This document shows, piece after piece, positions 1 through 11,540 of a stretch of DNA of 64,000 nt. Every line of letters starts with the position of its first letter. The first letter of the stretch is position 1. The position numbers and the translations under genes were made by a program. A model generated the notes under the pieces. That model was given only the letters and a program-made list of their open reading frames with translations, was not told the DNA's origin and did no database searches. The stretch spans positions 27,900,001 to 27,964,000 of the forward strand of contig OX485804.1 in assembly GCA_950295325.1 (NCBI GenBank). The letters are read 5' to 3'. Origin of the DNA: Polytrichum commune. Lineage: Eukaryota; Streptophyta; Polytrichopsida; Polytrichales; Polytrichaceae.

Positions 1-2075
1 TTATAGTAATTACATGTTAATCTCCTAGGAGAGGTGGGCTAGTTAGGAAAAGCGTCCGTTTGGGGTGCACTTACCATTGAAGGCTTTTTATTTCGACAAA
101 AATGATTGTATTTCCTTCAAGTTTTGCCACGTGTCAATTCTACATTGGTTGAGACCTCTCAAATCCTACATGGAAACTACATTCCAACACTAGTAAAGAT
201 GAAAAGTGCCCTCTATCGTACCTTCCCTCTCGAACTCAGTATACAACTAAAATTATATTGTGCATTTTGAAGTTCATTGTTTGTGTAGACAACGCACTTC
301 ATCTTCAACTGCACGAATTAGTGGTACACTATCTTCACCACACCTTATAAGTTACATGTGGGGAAGGCAACACTTGGCCCATACCTTCGCTTCATAAACG
401 CGTCCCAGTTTACACACAAGTCCAAGTCTATGCCCAAGGTTGAAGCACTTGCCATTCATGCCAACCACATGGTTGATGCCAAATATCTCTATGTCGTGTG
501 AGGAGGATTGTGTAGAAGGAATAAATCTCCCTAAATCTAAACCGTATTGCATGCATGAGTCTCCCGACATGCTCACCAATTTTGAATATTCAGTACAACT
601 CTTACAACATGCCTCTCACAACACCTTATTTCAATTAATGTGGACAACACTAAAACAAGAATGTCAATATTTCTTGAATTGGTGTGGTAAATAGCAATTA
701 AAAGTCGACTTCAATTCCCATATGAAGAATGTAATTGTGTATGTCCACCACATCAAATTTGTTTCATTTAAAATAATATGTGTTATCATCCACGTAATTG
801 AACTAGGTTAGTTGTCCACATCAAGTCCAATCTACTCCCAAATTGATACAATCCACTCTAACATCACAAACTTCCAGAAGCAAAATTATCACACATAAAC
901 AATAAATCGTTCAAATAACGTAAAACAACATGAAATTAATTTGTTATGGATATGTTATTATCATGTTCTTGTCTATTATGCATCACACATTATACTACTA
1001 CGTAGCAAACTATTACATAAAATTAGCACATATTTGATAAGATGATTACACTACACACCACTGGTTACAATTTCAACATCATAATTGACCTTCACACCCT
1101 TCGGAAATGTGTGATGAATTACTGCACACACTAAGTGAACTCAAAGTTGCACTTACCCAATATTTTAAGAAAATTGCATGGTAACTTGACCTAAGAGGCC
1201 ACACTTCAGCCACCCACATAAGTTAACACATGCTACATGAGTCAAATTCCATCATAAACACAGGTTCCTTACCTACAGGGAGAGCATGGTTCCACAAGGG
1301 ATGGCTAATTTTAAACCTTAGCTTTTGACAACAGTACACAGTTACAATTGCAGTGGTTATATGGAACAAATTTCTAAGGTGCATTCAGTCTCTTATGTAG
1401 GAGCATTAAGTTCAAAAAGGAAACTCCATTGTAAAAGATATGATTAGAAATCTGAAACATGGATGAGCATTTGTAAGTTCACGTAAGAAACTCGATTGTA
1501 ACAGGAACGATACGAAACCTGAAAACATGGCACAAAAGCTCAGCACATATGAACGAGCGATAAGTTTTTTAAAAGAAATTCCACTGCAAAAGAAATGGCA
1601 CAAAGGCCCAGCACAAAATGGGCATTCTACTCCCCAAATTCAACTGAGCAACAAGATCACATTCTGCACACAGGCAAAGGTGGCAAACTGCTTCCATGGA
1701 GATAAGCTTCAACTTGGAAAAGTATCAATTGCAGGGACAAATAGCAGTTACAGAAAGGTACATGATGTATAATCCTCAATCGAAAAATCATATTTCAATG
1801 GGATACTTACTTCTGCCCCAAGTGTTCAGTATCTACTAACACAATCAAGACGTATAGTTCCAGCCCGGCTGTATAAGTGCTGTCACCAAACGAAAAGTAC
1901 AAATCCCAACTTCTGGTGAGAAAAGTTACAGTGACGTAGGATAATGGGCGATTAGGTACCCACAAGGAGGTGTGGTGTTCTCGCATTGTGAATATGTAGG
2001 ACGAATCATTCGTGGCGAACAAGGGGGTCAAAATTTTCACTACAAAGTATATGTACATGGGATCTTGTCAACTTC
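1..2075. other. 3' flank of the Myb/SANT gene; no gene recognised
   Basis: AT-rich sequence with only short open frames that resemble nothing I know. Bases 20-46 match one end (the boxes 'TCCTAGGAG' and 'GTGGGCTAG') of the 370-bp dispersed repeat found again at about 11.5 and 62.1 kb. The 1.4-1.8 kb part contains a short direct repeat ('atggcacaaa' followed by 'cagcacaaaa') and may be transcribed downstream sequence of the neighbouring minus-strand gene, but no poly(A) signal stands out. Confidence 0.4.
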
Positions 2076-5000
2076 CTATGAATCCAAGTTATTGGATATG
2101 CAAGATGAAATAATTGATAGATTCTCATTCAAAGTTGAGAAGCCATCCAAAACTTTCTCTAATTTGTTGTTGATCCGCTCAAGAAGTTGAAGCTGCGGTT
2201 GCCTACTTTCTTCAAGGTTGCTAACTCGCTTTTCCACATGCTCCATATGTTGGGTCAATAACTCCATCATGAGCTCAGCACGATTCTTCATTCCTTCTTC
2301 TCTCTTCTCAGATGCCTGCACCATAACGGGAAAGTTGGAACTTTGTCAGCGCCTTAGAAACATTACGGTGTTACAGGCAAAACTATTGCAGTGAATTCCT
2401 CCAGAAACAAGCAGAGAACAGTAAAAGCAGAAGAACGAGACCCTTAGAGTTACAAGCAACCAAGCCAAGGTCGGCAGAAGATTTATACCTGTAGCTGGAT
2501 TTCCATAAGCTGTTGCATCTCTCTCATCTCCCTATCACAGTCCTTTGCTTGGTGCTCTGGAAATGAATTATGTGATCCTTGACACCTTAGATTCGAGCTC
2601 TTAGAAGCTTGACTAGTAAGTTTCTCATTCCTCCTTGTTGTCTCCGGAGTTTTGGAAATGGCTTGATTCCTTCCGGAGACATCATACCAGACATCATAAA
2701 ACTTCGGTTTAAGAAGCTCTCTTCCAGCAATGCTAGGATTCCAGAAAGGGTCTGTTCGCGCCATCTTTGCAGACATGTACCTGGAACATTGAAACAATAG
2801 CAACTGTTGAGAAACAAGACCTGATACAGAAGGAAAGATAAAAGTCAAGGCTGTATCGTTTCGTGTCAATAGCTGGAAGAACCTGAACGCATTTTCAAGA
2901 CCATGACCATCTGTGAAACTACAGCAGCATTACTGCACTGTAAAACAAAAGGATGAAGAACCCTACAATCAAACAATCAAAAACAAACATTTCAGAAGTA
3001 TATGATTACCTGTAGTCAGAACATTCACGTTGCACAAACCAGTACTTGCTCTGGCACTGCTTCTTGGTAAAATGCTGCCCGAATCTCTTCCGCAAGACCT
3101 GAAGTATGAATGTCCACTTTTTCTGATATTTCACCAAGCCTTTGTTTTGTTCACAGAGCTGCCGATGAATTGTATTGTAAGTCTCAAACAAAAACCTCAC
3201 AGACTCGGCATTCCACGTGACATTTCCAACCTTGTCTTCTCCGACCTTCCTTCGCTTCTTGTTAGAAACCTCCCTCTTCCCATTTTCGGAATCGCTACTG
3301 CTGGACTCTGAATCAGAGGGCGATGTGGATTCGTTGTGATCAAAGGGGTCATCATGATGTTCCATTTCAAAAAGATGTCTAGAGTGGTGCTGCTTCCTTC
3401 TCTTCGGCTGCCTGACAACCTGCAGATAGGAAATTGAGAAATGCAGCTCCATGGACAAACAAATATACAAGATACAGAAGAAGTACTTTCTAAGGAGCTT
3501 CTCCAGCATCTGCAAGTGCTTCACAGCATGAAATAACCAGCAGTTTTAAGCATATCAACTAATGATTCACAATCAAAGTGCAGTCAGCCCCAGGTCGTTA
3601 CTCCTCGAACCAGGCTATCAATCCATTCCTTGTCGACACCATACAAACTTCCAGAGGTGCTTTAAGAACAGTCTGACACTACACACAATGGACGCTTTAA
3701 CTCTAAGGCCGAGAATTGTACGAACAATACTGACTCCGACTTATACAGATCAGAACTCAAGTGATTCACTCAAAATTACTATTATCTTTTACATGCAGCT
3801 TCAAGAGTGCTACATGCTCGGTCGAGCTTGCACAAACGAGCAAGTCCTGACATATGCAACATCCATCCTGTGCTTCTCATCTCTTGCAGATAAAGTTCTG
3901 ACTCGCCCAAATGGCGATGATGATGGTGAGAGAAGATTGAAAGAATGTTCACATAACAGCAGCACCTATCGCTTCGCCCCAACACCACACTGCTAAGCAA
4001 TACAGACAGACAAATTCGTGCAGAGAAGTTGAGAAGATATGCATTTTGACACATACAACTACATTTTGAAGACCCGGTAATTTACCTTGGAGACATTCCG
4101 ATTCGTGTAAGTGGCCCCCATGGGACTCGCCTTCTTGAAATCGTCCATCTTAGCATCGCCTTTTCCATGACCTGCACATAATGAGAGTTTGAGCGCTGTG
4201 TAAGATGATGCTAACTTAGAAGTGTACATAAAGTTACCTCTTCATCACTCCTTTGGTTTCTCGCATACGATTACAGTCATCTTGACAGATATATAAACAG
4301 TAGAAACAGACACACACAAGCACACCGTGCGCCCTTATCTACATTCGTCCTTGGCCATGAAAACCGCAAGAAGATATTTTCTGGTAACACATCCCACAAG
4401 GAATTTTGCATCACCACACCCTCACCAAACTCAGTACGACAGACGAGATTCTGTGCGAGAAACTGCGCATCGGCTCGTCCGCCACTCCACCACAGCACAC
4501 AACCTAGAAGGAGACTTCTACAGCCCTGGGGTTGTTACCAAGGCCTCAAACATTCAGACGGACTTTCCTCCCCTATCACATAACGAGGAACTTCTTCGCA
4601 AGGCTACAACACGGAACCACCGATCCAAGACATCTGTAACCAAGACGTCGTACAGTATCCGTACTGACTGAGATAAGATAGGGAAGATGAGATAGAAATG
4701 GTGAAACACTCCATACAAACTCACCGCTATGTCTCTTCAACACAACCTTTCGAGGAAACACGGTCTTCCTGCCACCGAGAGACCGATCCAAACCACCTCT
4801 ACTACCCGAGCCTTCGCTACCGCTGGACTCCTCATCGTCGTCGTCTTCCGCAACCGAGTAGCCGCTCAAGAACTCCTTCCCTGCAGCACCAGTAAGACCT
4901 TGCAACAGCCCTCGCAATTTGCCTTGCAAATTCATCTCCTCCACCACCCTCCTCCTCCTCCCTATCACCTCCTCCCCTTCCTCCGACCCCGAGTTCTGCA

Positions 5001-5115
5001 CCACCGCGCTCTTGTTGTCGAAACTCTCCACATCTCCTCCGCCTCCTACTTCCCTAACATCCTCTCCTCCTCCACTCCGCGACAGCTTCCGCAACCGCGA
5101 CGACGGCGACTCCAT
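2076..5115 (-). CDS. Myb/SANT-like (trihelix-like) DNA-binding protein, five exons
   Basis: Probable nuclear DNA-binding protein of 472 residues. My exons are 5115-4725, 4171-4086, 3419-3010, 2780-2489 and 2315-2076. All introns are GT-AG and every phase closes (exon 1 donor GTGAGT, exon 2 donor GTAAAT). The start is fixed by an in-frame stop upstream with no other ATG between. In order: a Gly/Glu/Arg-rich acidic leader; a Ser/Asp-rich stretch (about 190-205); a basic NKKRRKVG cluster (about 212-219) that fits a nuclear localisation signal; a Myb/SANT-like three-helix domain (about 226-332) with spaced aromatics W228, F235, W261, F272, Y286 and W287, ending in a KPKFYDVWYDVSG-type segment typical of the Myb/SANT-like family; and a C-terminal heptad-rich coiled coil (about 380-457) for oligomerisation. 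The domain runs across the exon 3/4 junction. Proteins of this type include plant trihelix factors and the Myb-like partner of Harbinger transposases. Which of these it is cannot be told here. Confidence 0.85.
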
Positions 5116-6807
5116 CGACTCCTCCAGTTCTATCGCTCCGACCGCAATTCCCTTGCCAAGAAAACCTATACAGCAGCGTTATCAAGCTCTCGCTACCGCC
5201 CCTTTGCGTCCGCTCAAGAAGTTCAGCAATGGCGAAGCGCATGTGTTGTGCTTCTCCCCTCTTTACTTCGCTCCTCTTTGCTTGCCTTGTTCGCTGCAGG
5301 TTGGTGTGTGTGTGAAGTGGAGATGAAGGGTGGACCAGCAGCTGACGACAAGGAGCTTCCGTACCACTTCGGCAGCGCCCTGCCAGGCCTTCCTCTTTGC
5401 TTCTTTCCCTATGCCCTTTCTCCAGTTAAAATCTAATGTAGTAAGTTACCCCCCTGGCTATGGCCGCCCCGGCTGTAAAAACGCTGCAACGAGTTACAAC
5501 CTCCGGAGCAACACGTTGCCGAGTCTAGAGTTCTTCCCTGTTTGGTGCTGCTATTCTATAAGAGGTACATTCCGTGTGATGACTAGGTAATTATCAAATT
5601 GGTATATAGTGACATGGCAACTCCATGTGGTAGGTAGAAGAAGTATACCATGTGGCTTGGTGGGTGGGTGGGTGGTTGGTTAGGTATAGTTAGTGGACAT
5701 TGTGTAGGAGAATTGGATGATTTTCATAGTGAGACACACATGGCATTGTGGGGCATACAATTTATCGAGTTTCGGTTGCACATAGTAGGATGAGTTGCGC
5801 TCATTTTGGATGATTTATTTCTCTATGTGTGTTGTCTTTAGATGATCATGTTGCAACATGTGCTCATACATTTGATTGCGATGGCGAATTCCAATTTTTC
5901 TTTGAGCTACATGAAGTTTGAAACAAATTGTGTAGTGGTAGAAACCAAGGCAATTGCAACATGATGATGGTTTCCCTATGACTGCGCTTATGAATTTATG
6001 CTACAAGACCGATAGTTGGCGGGTTCCCTATTGTCTTAGTTATCAATCCCAATTTATTCTCTCCTTATCATAGAGTTAGAATCCACTTCTTAGTGTGACA
6101 CCTATATAGGATGTACTTGACAACGACAATATATCAAACATCATTTTGACTTTAGGTATTGACATTACATCTTTGTAGCTAAAAGATTATGAATAACAAC
6201 ATCTCATTTTCTAAATAAAGAAATGCAACATATATTAGTAACAATAAGTTATTTATACTTTCCATAAGATATTGTAGGTTTTTCCCAGCCTTCTTATTAA
6301 CAAGCTTATCACAAAGCCTAAACCGGTGGTTCGCACCATAACACGTATCTTTACCTTTCACTATCACCATATGTATCCATCGGTGAGCCTAGCCCGCACT
6401 TTAAAACACTAACAACTCAAAGGTAGTATTTATATATAATCTAATCAATACCAATAGCCAGGGGGGGCTGGGGGCTGGGGGCTTGTGACAAAGAGACTTG
6501 ACTGTGCAGATTTTGTCACACGAGGGCGCACTATCACCACATGTAAACTTTGAGATAACTACTATAGTGTGTGTGTGGGAGAGACTATCGGGAACCACAC
6601 ATTGTTTTAACGTCGTAGATTTCTACTATCAAAAGGTCAATAGGTGGTTCGGACATCACAATGGAATGTAGACGAGTCGGGTTTTTGGTAAGGTAAAAAA
6701 AAAACACTCTATTCCGTTTTCATGGGAACTCGCGTAAGCCCGACGGACGAGTGGTGACGTGCACTAATTGGGAGGATGGGTGAAGTGTTAGTTACGGTGG
6801 TGGGGCA
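5116..6807. other. 5' flank of the Myb/SANT gene and gene-free stretch
   Basis: Bases 5116-5600 are less AT-rich than what follows and probably hold the 5' leader and promoter of the minus-strand Myb/SANT gene. A TATA-like 'ctatatacc' reads on the minus strand at about 5609-5600, but there is no independent sign of a start site. From 5.6 to 6.8 kb I see only AT-rich sequence with short chance frames. Confidence 0.3.
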
Positions 6808-7185
6808 GGGAGGGTGGGTGACAAAGGGTGGGGCCGGGGGGGAGAAGGGGGAAGGGAGGAAGGGGAGGGGGAGGGGGAGGAAAGGAAGGAAGGAAAGGAG
6901 GAGTGAAAGCAGGCGGCAGAGGCGGGAGAAGGTACTCTTGGAGGTACTTTGGAAAGTACAGAAAAGGTACACTTGAGGGCCAGGATTAGATTCCTGACCT
7001 CCCTCGCCCTCCCTAGCTATAGCTCTTTCCCCCTTTCTTAGGTTTGCTGCCTCCCCAGGCCAACCTCCCTTCCCCTTCCCCTTCCTTCCTTCCTTCCTTA
7101 CCCTCTTTACCCCCCCCCCCCCCCCCTCTCCCTCTCTGATGAGCTTGTCTTTCCACCTACCCCTCCCCTTGTCACCCTGCCATGC
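6808..7185. repeat. Imperfect inverted repeat of homopurine and homopyrimidine tracts
   Basis: A G/A-only tract (about 6836-6903) is matched 160 bp later by a C/T-rich tract (about 7061-7137) that includes 17 consecutive C at 7110-7126. The flanks also pair: 'gtgacaaagggtgggg' on the left against 'cccctccccttgtcac' on the right. The strand could fold back on itself or form triplex or G-quadruplex structures. The long ORF read through it on the minus strand is a by-product of the biased composition. Confidence 0.6.
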
Positions 7186-7226
7186 TGTGTATTGCCAAGT
7201 GACCGTCTTCATCTACTACTTCATTA

Positions 7227-8038
7227 GGGCCACTTCACACACAAGGCTGAACTGAAGGCCCCTCACCATGGCAATGTAAGAGTTCTCATTGGTCGAAAAG
7301 GCGGAGACCGTCCAATTTCACTTCGCACTAGGAGGTGAAGAAGGCCCCGCTGACCATGGCAATGTAAGAGCTCTCATTGGTCAAAAAGGGAGAGACCGTC
7401 CAACTTCACTTCGCACTAGGAGGTGAAGGTCCCGCTGACCATGGTAATGTAAAAGCTCTCATTGGTCGAAAAGGCGGAGACCGTCCAATTTCACTTTGCA
7501 CTAGGAGGTGAAGAAGGCCCCGATGACCATGGCAATGTAAGAGCTCTCATTGGTCAAAAAGGTGGAGACCGTCCAACTTCACTTCGCACTAGGAGGTGAA
7601 GGTCCCGCTGACCATGGTAATGTAAAAGCTCTCATTGGTTGAAAGGCAGAGACCGTCCAATTTCACTTTGCTCTAGGAGGTGAAGAAGGCCCCGCTGACC
7701 ATGGCAATGTAAGAGCTCTCTTTGGTCAAAAAGGCAGAGACCGTCCAACTTCACTTCGCACTAGGAGGTGAAGAAGGCCCCGCTGACCATGGCAATGTAA
7801 GAGCTCTCATTGGTCGAAAAGGCGGAGACCGTCCAACTTCACTTTGCTCTAGGAGGTGAAGAAGGCCCCGCTGACCATGGCAATGTAAGAGCTCTCATTG
7901 GTCGAAAAGGCGGAGACCGTCCAACTTCACTTCGCACTAGGAGGTGAAGGTCCCGCTGACCATGGTAATGTAAAAAGCTCTCATTGGTCGAAAAGGCGGA
8001 GATCGTCCAATTTCACTTCGCACTAGGAGGTGAAGGCC
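7227..8038. mobile_element. Harbinger/Tourist-type MITE expanded internally into a minisatellite
   Basis: The left end is the GGGCCACTTCACACA terminus preceded by TTA. This is the same terminus as in the intact copies at 8.69 and 13.91 kb. The interior is a tandem array whose unit matches, in reverse, the last 85 bp of the intact element (shared boxes 'ctctcattggt', 'aaaaggcgga', 'gtccaa', 'ttcacttcgcact'). The right end is a worn GTGAAGGCC followed by TAA. Target sites TTA and TAA differ by one base, so the outer boundaries are provisional. It has no coding capacity. Confidence 0.65.
7266..8038. repeat. Nine-copy minisatellite, alternating 85/88-bp unit
   Basis: Units begin at CCATGG positions 7266, 7354, 7439, 7527, 7612, 7699, 7787, 7875 and 7960, giving periods of 88, 85, 88, 85, 87, 88, 88 and 85. 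The 3-bp difference comes from 'gaagaaggcccc' versus 'gaaggtccc' before the next unit. The alternation of the two unit types suggests that part of the array grew as dimers. Each unit carries inverted boxes ('ttcact...aggtgaa'), so each could form a small hairpin. Confidence 0.9.
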
Positions 8039-8289
8039 TAACGGCCCAAAGAAAAGTTTGTGGATGATGAAAAGTCTACGTGGAGTCCTACATGGCAAGT
8101 TGTGGATAAGGATGCATGGTCTACTAGAATTTTTTTAATATTTTTCTAGCAGGACAGATTGGAGGGCAGATTCCATAATAGATTCCATGATAGACATACA
8201 CCACCAAGTAATTATCTTAAATTGATTAGGTTTGAGACATATTATACTAAACCAAGTCCTCCCCTCTTTTCCGCCGACAAAATATACAA

Positions 8290-8448
8290 TGGTCCCGCAA
8301 CATGGTCCATTCTCACTTCACACTAGGCTTGAGGGTCCATGACTACATAAAACGGCTTTCCCAACACCCACGGTACAGCCTTTGGATGAGAGTCAAGGGT
8401 CCTCACCATTACAAGGTCACGGCTCTTGGCTCATGTGTGAAGTGGCCC
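8290..8448. mobile_element. Harbinger-type MITE fragment (one end)
   Basis: Ends in CATGTGTGAAGTGGCCC, the right terminus of the GGGCCACTTCACACA family. It continues inward through boxes shared with the full copies ('cacggctcttggctc', 'cctttggatgag', 'tcacactaggcttgagg'). No left terminus is present, so it is a truncated copy. Confidence 0.6.
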
Positions 8449-8584
8449 TTCTTACTCCGATCCTCACCCAATTCTCTTCACTGCTTTCGTTAAGAATTAT
8501 GATACTCAGTAGATGCCGTCACATGGGGGATCAACTCAATACCTCAATATATTTTTATATTTTTACTTACTTGTTGCTATATAC

Positions 8585-10480
8585 TAGGTGTTGTTCGGTG
8601 TATCGTGTTGGTTCAGCCTGCCAATTTGTGGCGTTGAGGGGTCACTGGAAAAACAGTGTTTCATGATTCGCAATCTCTTTGGTATAAGGGCCACTTCACA
8701 CACGACCCAAGAGCCCATGACCATGAAATTGTGAGAGCCCAAAAGAAAAGTGTCCAAAGGCTGTCCGTCCCAACACACCTCCAAAATCATGTCATGTGGT
8801 CACCGACCCTCAAGTGCAGTGTGAAGTCATATGTGAACGGGCCCTCAACCAAATGCAATTTTTATGGAATTATGTTCACGTGGGTCCTCACGCATGATAA
8901 AATAGAATAAACCAACAGTTGTGAATGTTCAGAGTGTCATGGTCTCCCAACTGTTTTGTGTTAGGTCTACCTCCAAGAGGTGGTTTTGGAAGATAGTTCA
9001 AGTGACCATGAAACATGATCCATTTGATGCCACATAGGAATCTATGTAGACTTTACATCCATCTTGCCTTCACTTGTGTACTCCCTTGGTCCCTCAAGCG
9101 TAGTGTGAAGCGAACTTGGACCGGCTCCGCCTTTTCTACCAATGAGAGTGGTTGCAGTGTGATGGTCGCGGGCTCTCAGCCTCATGTGTGAAGTGGCCCT
9201 AAGGTAGCCCGTGTTAATGCTACTTTACTCACTAGGATGAAGTCGTGATGGGCACATGGTGATGGTTTATAGAGATGTGGGGGTTCCATTTAGTATCATT
9301 GTGTAGTGGAAACATGGCATGGGTTGGATGTCTGCCTCTTTGAGATGGGCCCTCGCCACTATTACCAAGGTAAAGGAGGTAAGGTAAAAAAGCATGACTT
9401 TCATATGTTTTGTGGTTGAATTATCACAAGTCGGTCTTCGTAGGCTATTTTGGGGACCTCCCACAAATCCAACTATCTAAAGAAGGGAATCTACATGTTG
9501 TAATATAGTTTCGTGCATTTTCATCTTGGGTGATAAGGGTGAGGGGCCAACTCAAAGAGGTGGGTGTCTAGCCATGGCCGTAGAAAACATGGTCTCAAGG
9601 AATTGGTTTTTGAGCATTTTTTTTTTGGGGGGGGGGGGTAAATGGACATGCCCGATCTAAATGCCTTACAAATGCTTTCACTTGGGGATAGAACTCATTA
9701 TGTAGGTGTTGTATGCTAAACTTGCCAATTTATGGTGTTCAAGGGTCACAAAAAACACAACGTTTCGTGACCCACGTTCTTATGGTATAACCAACATTGC
9801 TTACTAAGGATGAATTCATGACAACACATGATGGTTGGAGTAAGGTTTGTATATGTGTCACTACAGGGACCCACTAGTCACTAGTAGAGAACGTGGTTAC
9901 GTATCAAAGACTATGTTTTAAACATCTTCTTCTTTTTGGTTGAATAGACATGCCCGGTCCAGACCCCTCCTCTATGATTTGACAAGGGGGAAGAACTCAA
10001 ATCACATGTGTCGTATGTTGACCCTACCAATTCATGATGTTGAGGGGTCACTAAAACACGTTATTTCATGATTCACGATCTTTGTAGTATAAGTGGCATT
10101 GCTAAGGATAGAGTAACAACACGTGCTAGTTGGGATGAGGTTCAAGGATATGTTACTCTAGAGAGCCACCAGTCACTAGTAGAAAATATTGTCCCAAACA
10201 ACATGTTCCAAACAACTCATTTGTTAAATTGGCATCTCCAGCCTAGACCCCTCGTACATGCTTTCACATGGGGGACGGACTTAAAGTTATACGTGTTGTA
10301 TGTTGAACCCGCCAATTCGTGGTGTTGAGGTGTCACCAAAAAGCAATGATTCATGATTTGCAATCTTTTTGGTACATAGTCGGCACTACTAAGGAGAAAG
10401 TGACATACATGGTGGTTGCAATAAGGTTTATAGATATGTCACAACGGGCCTCCATTGGTTACTAGCTAGTAGAAATATAT
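8585..10480. repeat. Tandem repeat, unit about 285-300 bp, split by a MITE
   Basis: The box 'gccaatttgtggcgttgaggg' recurs in worn form at about 8620, 9725, 10025 and 10311. Each copy is followed by 'cacta.. ttcatgatt' and 'ttggtata' boxes, then a 'cactagtagaaaa'-like end. The spacing between the last three is 300 and 286 bp. The first copy is interrupted between 8687 and 9200 by a Harbinger MITE. Removing the MITE leaves about 593 bp to the second copy, close to two unit lengths. Short poly-T/poly-G tracts (9616-9638) sit inside. Function unknown; it may be satellite-like or derived from CACTA element ends. Confidence 0.55.
8688..9199. mobile_element. Intact Harbinger/Tourist-type MITE, 512 bp
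   Basis: Terminal inverted repeats GGGCCACTTCACACA and TGTGTGAAGTGGCCC are flanked on both sides by TAA (8685-8687 and 9200-9202), the 3-bp target duplication typical of PIF/Harbinger elements. There is no transposase frame. It lies inside one unit of the 295-bp tandem repeat and so is younger than that repeat. Its right-hand 85 bp are the source motif of the minisatellite at 7.27-8.04 kb. Confidence 0.88.
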
Positions 10481-10644
10481 AGTCATGAACAACATGTATC
10501 CAAATAGCATGTTTCAAACAACTTCTTTGTTAAATTGACATGCCCAATCTAGAGTCCTCATAGATCGGTTGTGTCAGTTTTACAAGCATGTCGTATGCCT
10601 ACCACCTACCTATTTGATCACTCACTAGTAGTTGTGAGGACCTA

Positions 10645-11010
10645 TTTTAGCTTTGCACCCACTTCTCCTAATATTTTTCACACAAGTGTACAAGATGATT
10701 AGAAAATCCAAGTCAACATTGTAGCAAATTTCTTGTGATAGTCATAAGTCGTATGAACATCTTCTTCACTATTAGATGGAAGATTGTATTTCTTCTTTAA
10801 TGATCGTTTATATCTAGCAATATGTATAAGCTATTAAACCTTCATTGGTTAACAAATTTATGAGCAAGTGATTCAACATCCTTTATAACAAATGTATTTT
10901 TGGGTGTACGTTCTTACATCTACACCTAACCACACACCACTCAAATATATGTGTTCAATTAAGACAAGTCACCAAATCAGACCCACTCATCTTATGTTAA
11001 CAACTGAGCC
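10645..11010. repeat. 370-bp dispersed repeat (family W), forward copy
   Basis: Starts at the 'cccacttctcctaat' box, continues through 'gatgattagaaaatccaa', 'gtatgaacatcttc' and 'tttaatgatcg' boxes, and ends near 'accactcaaatatatgtgttcaatt' and 'cccactcatcttatgttaa'. The same order of boxes recurs at 54.0 and 58.0 kb, and in reverse at 11.2, 56.7 and 61.8 kb. I see no clear terminal inverted repeats or target duplication, so the class is open (Helitron-like or SINE-like are possible). Confidence 0.55.
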
Positions 11011-11179
11011 TCGTAATAATTAACATGCTTCGAGCACATAGTCCTATCATAGCACATGCCTATTTTGTGTCTATTATTAGCCACGAACTTTGACACTCAC
11101 CACTCAAATATAGGTGTTCAATTGAAAAGAGTGATCGCATAAGGCCCACACTTCTTAGCATGAGAAGAACCAGGAGATT

Positions 11180-11540
11180 GTAATTCGCATGCTACATACC
11201 CACGTTTAAAAGTAGAAACGCCTAAATTTAACACAACAATTGGACATCTATATTTGAGTGGCTAGGTGTGGTGTCTAAGAATTAACACCCCCAAAAATTG
11301 GACTATGTGCTCAAAATATGCTAACCATTCTAGGCTCAACAATCAACATGATTTGAATTTTGGGGGGAAAGGGGTATATGACCACATAACGAGCACAAGA
11401 ATCTTCACTTTGATAATGAACAAGATATTCATACGAGCTCCAAAAATTACAAGGCAAATGGCTACATACACTGTTTGGATTTGGTAATTATCTTGCATTG
11501 GATGTGTATTTCATATCCTAGGAGGAGAAGGTGCATAGAG
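11180..11540. repeat. 370-bp dispersed repeat (family W), reverse copy
   Basis: Reverse-oriented copy: 'tatttgagtggctaggtgtgg', then 'attggactatgtgctcaaaatatg', then 'atacgagctcc', then 'tttcatatcctaggaggagaagg'. Together with the copy 170 bp upstream it makes an inverted pair that could fold into a hairpin of roughly 350 bp. Identity is moderate, judged by eye. Confidence 0.55.

Noticed and set aside
4729-5436. 235-codon ORF on the plus strand
   Set aside because: Antisense shadow of exon 1 of the Myb/SANT gene and its leader.
6709-7212. 167-codon ORF on the minus strand
   Set aside because: Read through the purine/pyrimidine tracts; composition artefact with Pro/Leu and Gly/Lys runs.
7266-8038. 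CRISPR-like or coding tandem repeat
   Set aside because: Direct repeats abut with no unique spacers, there are no cas genes, the context is eukaryotic, and the unit is explained by a MITE end.
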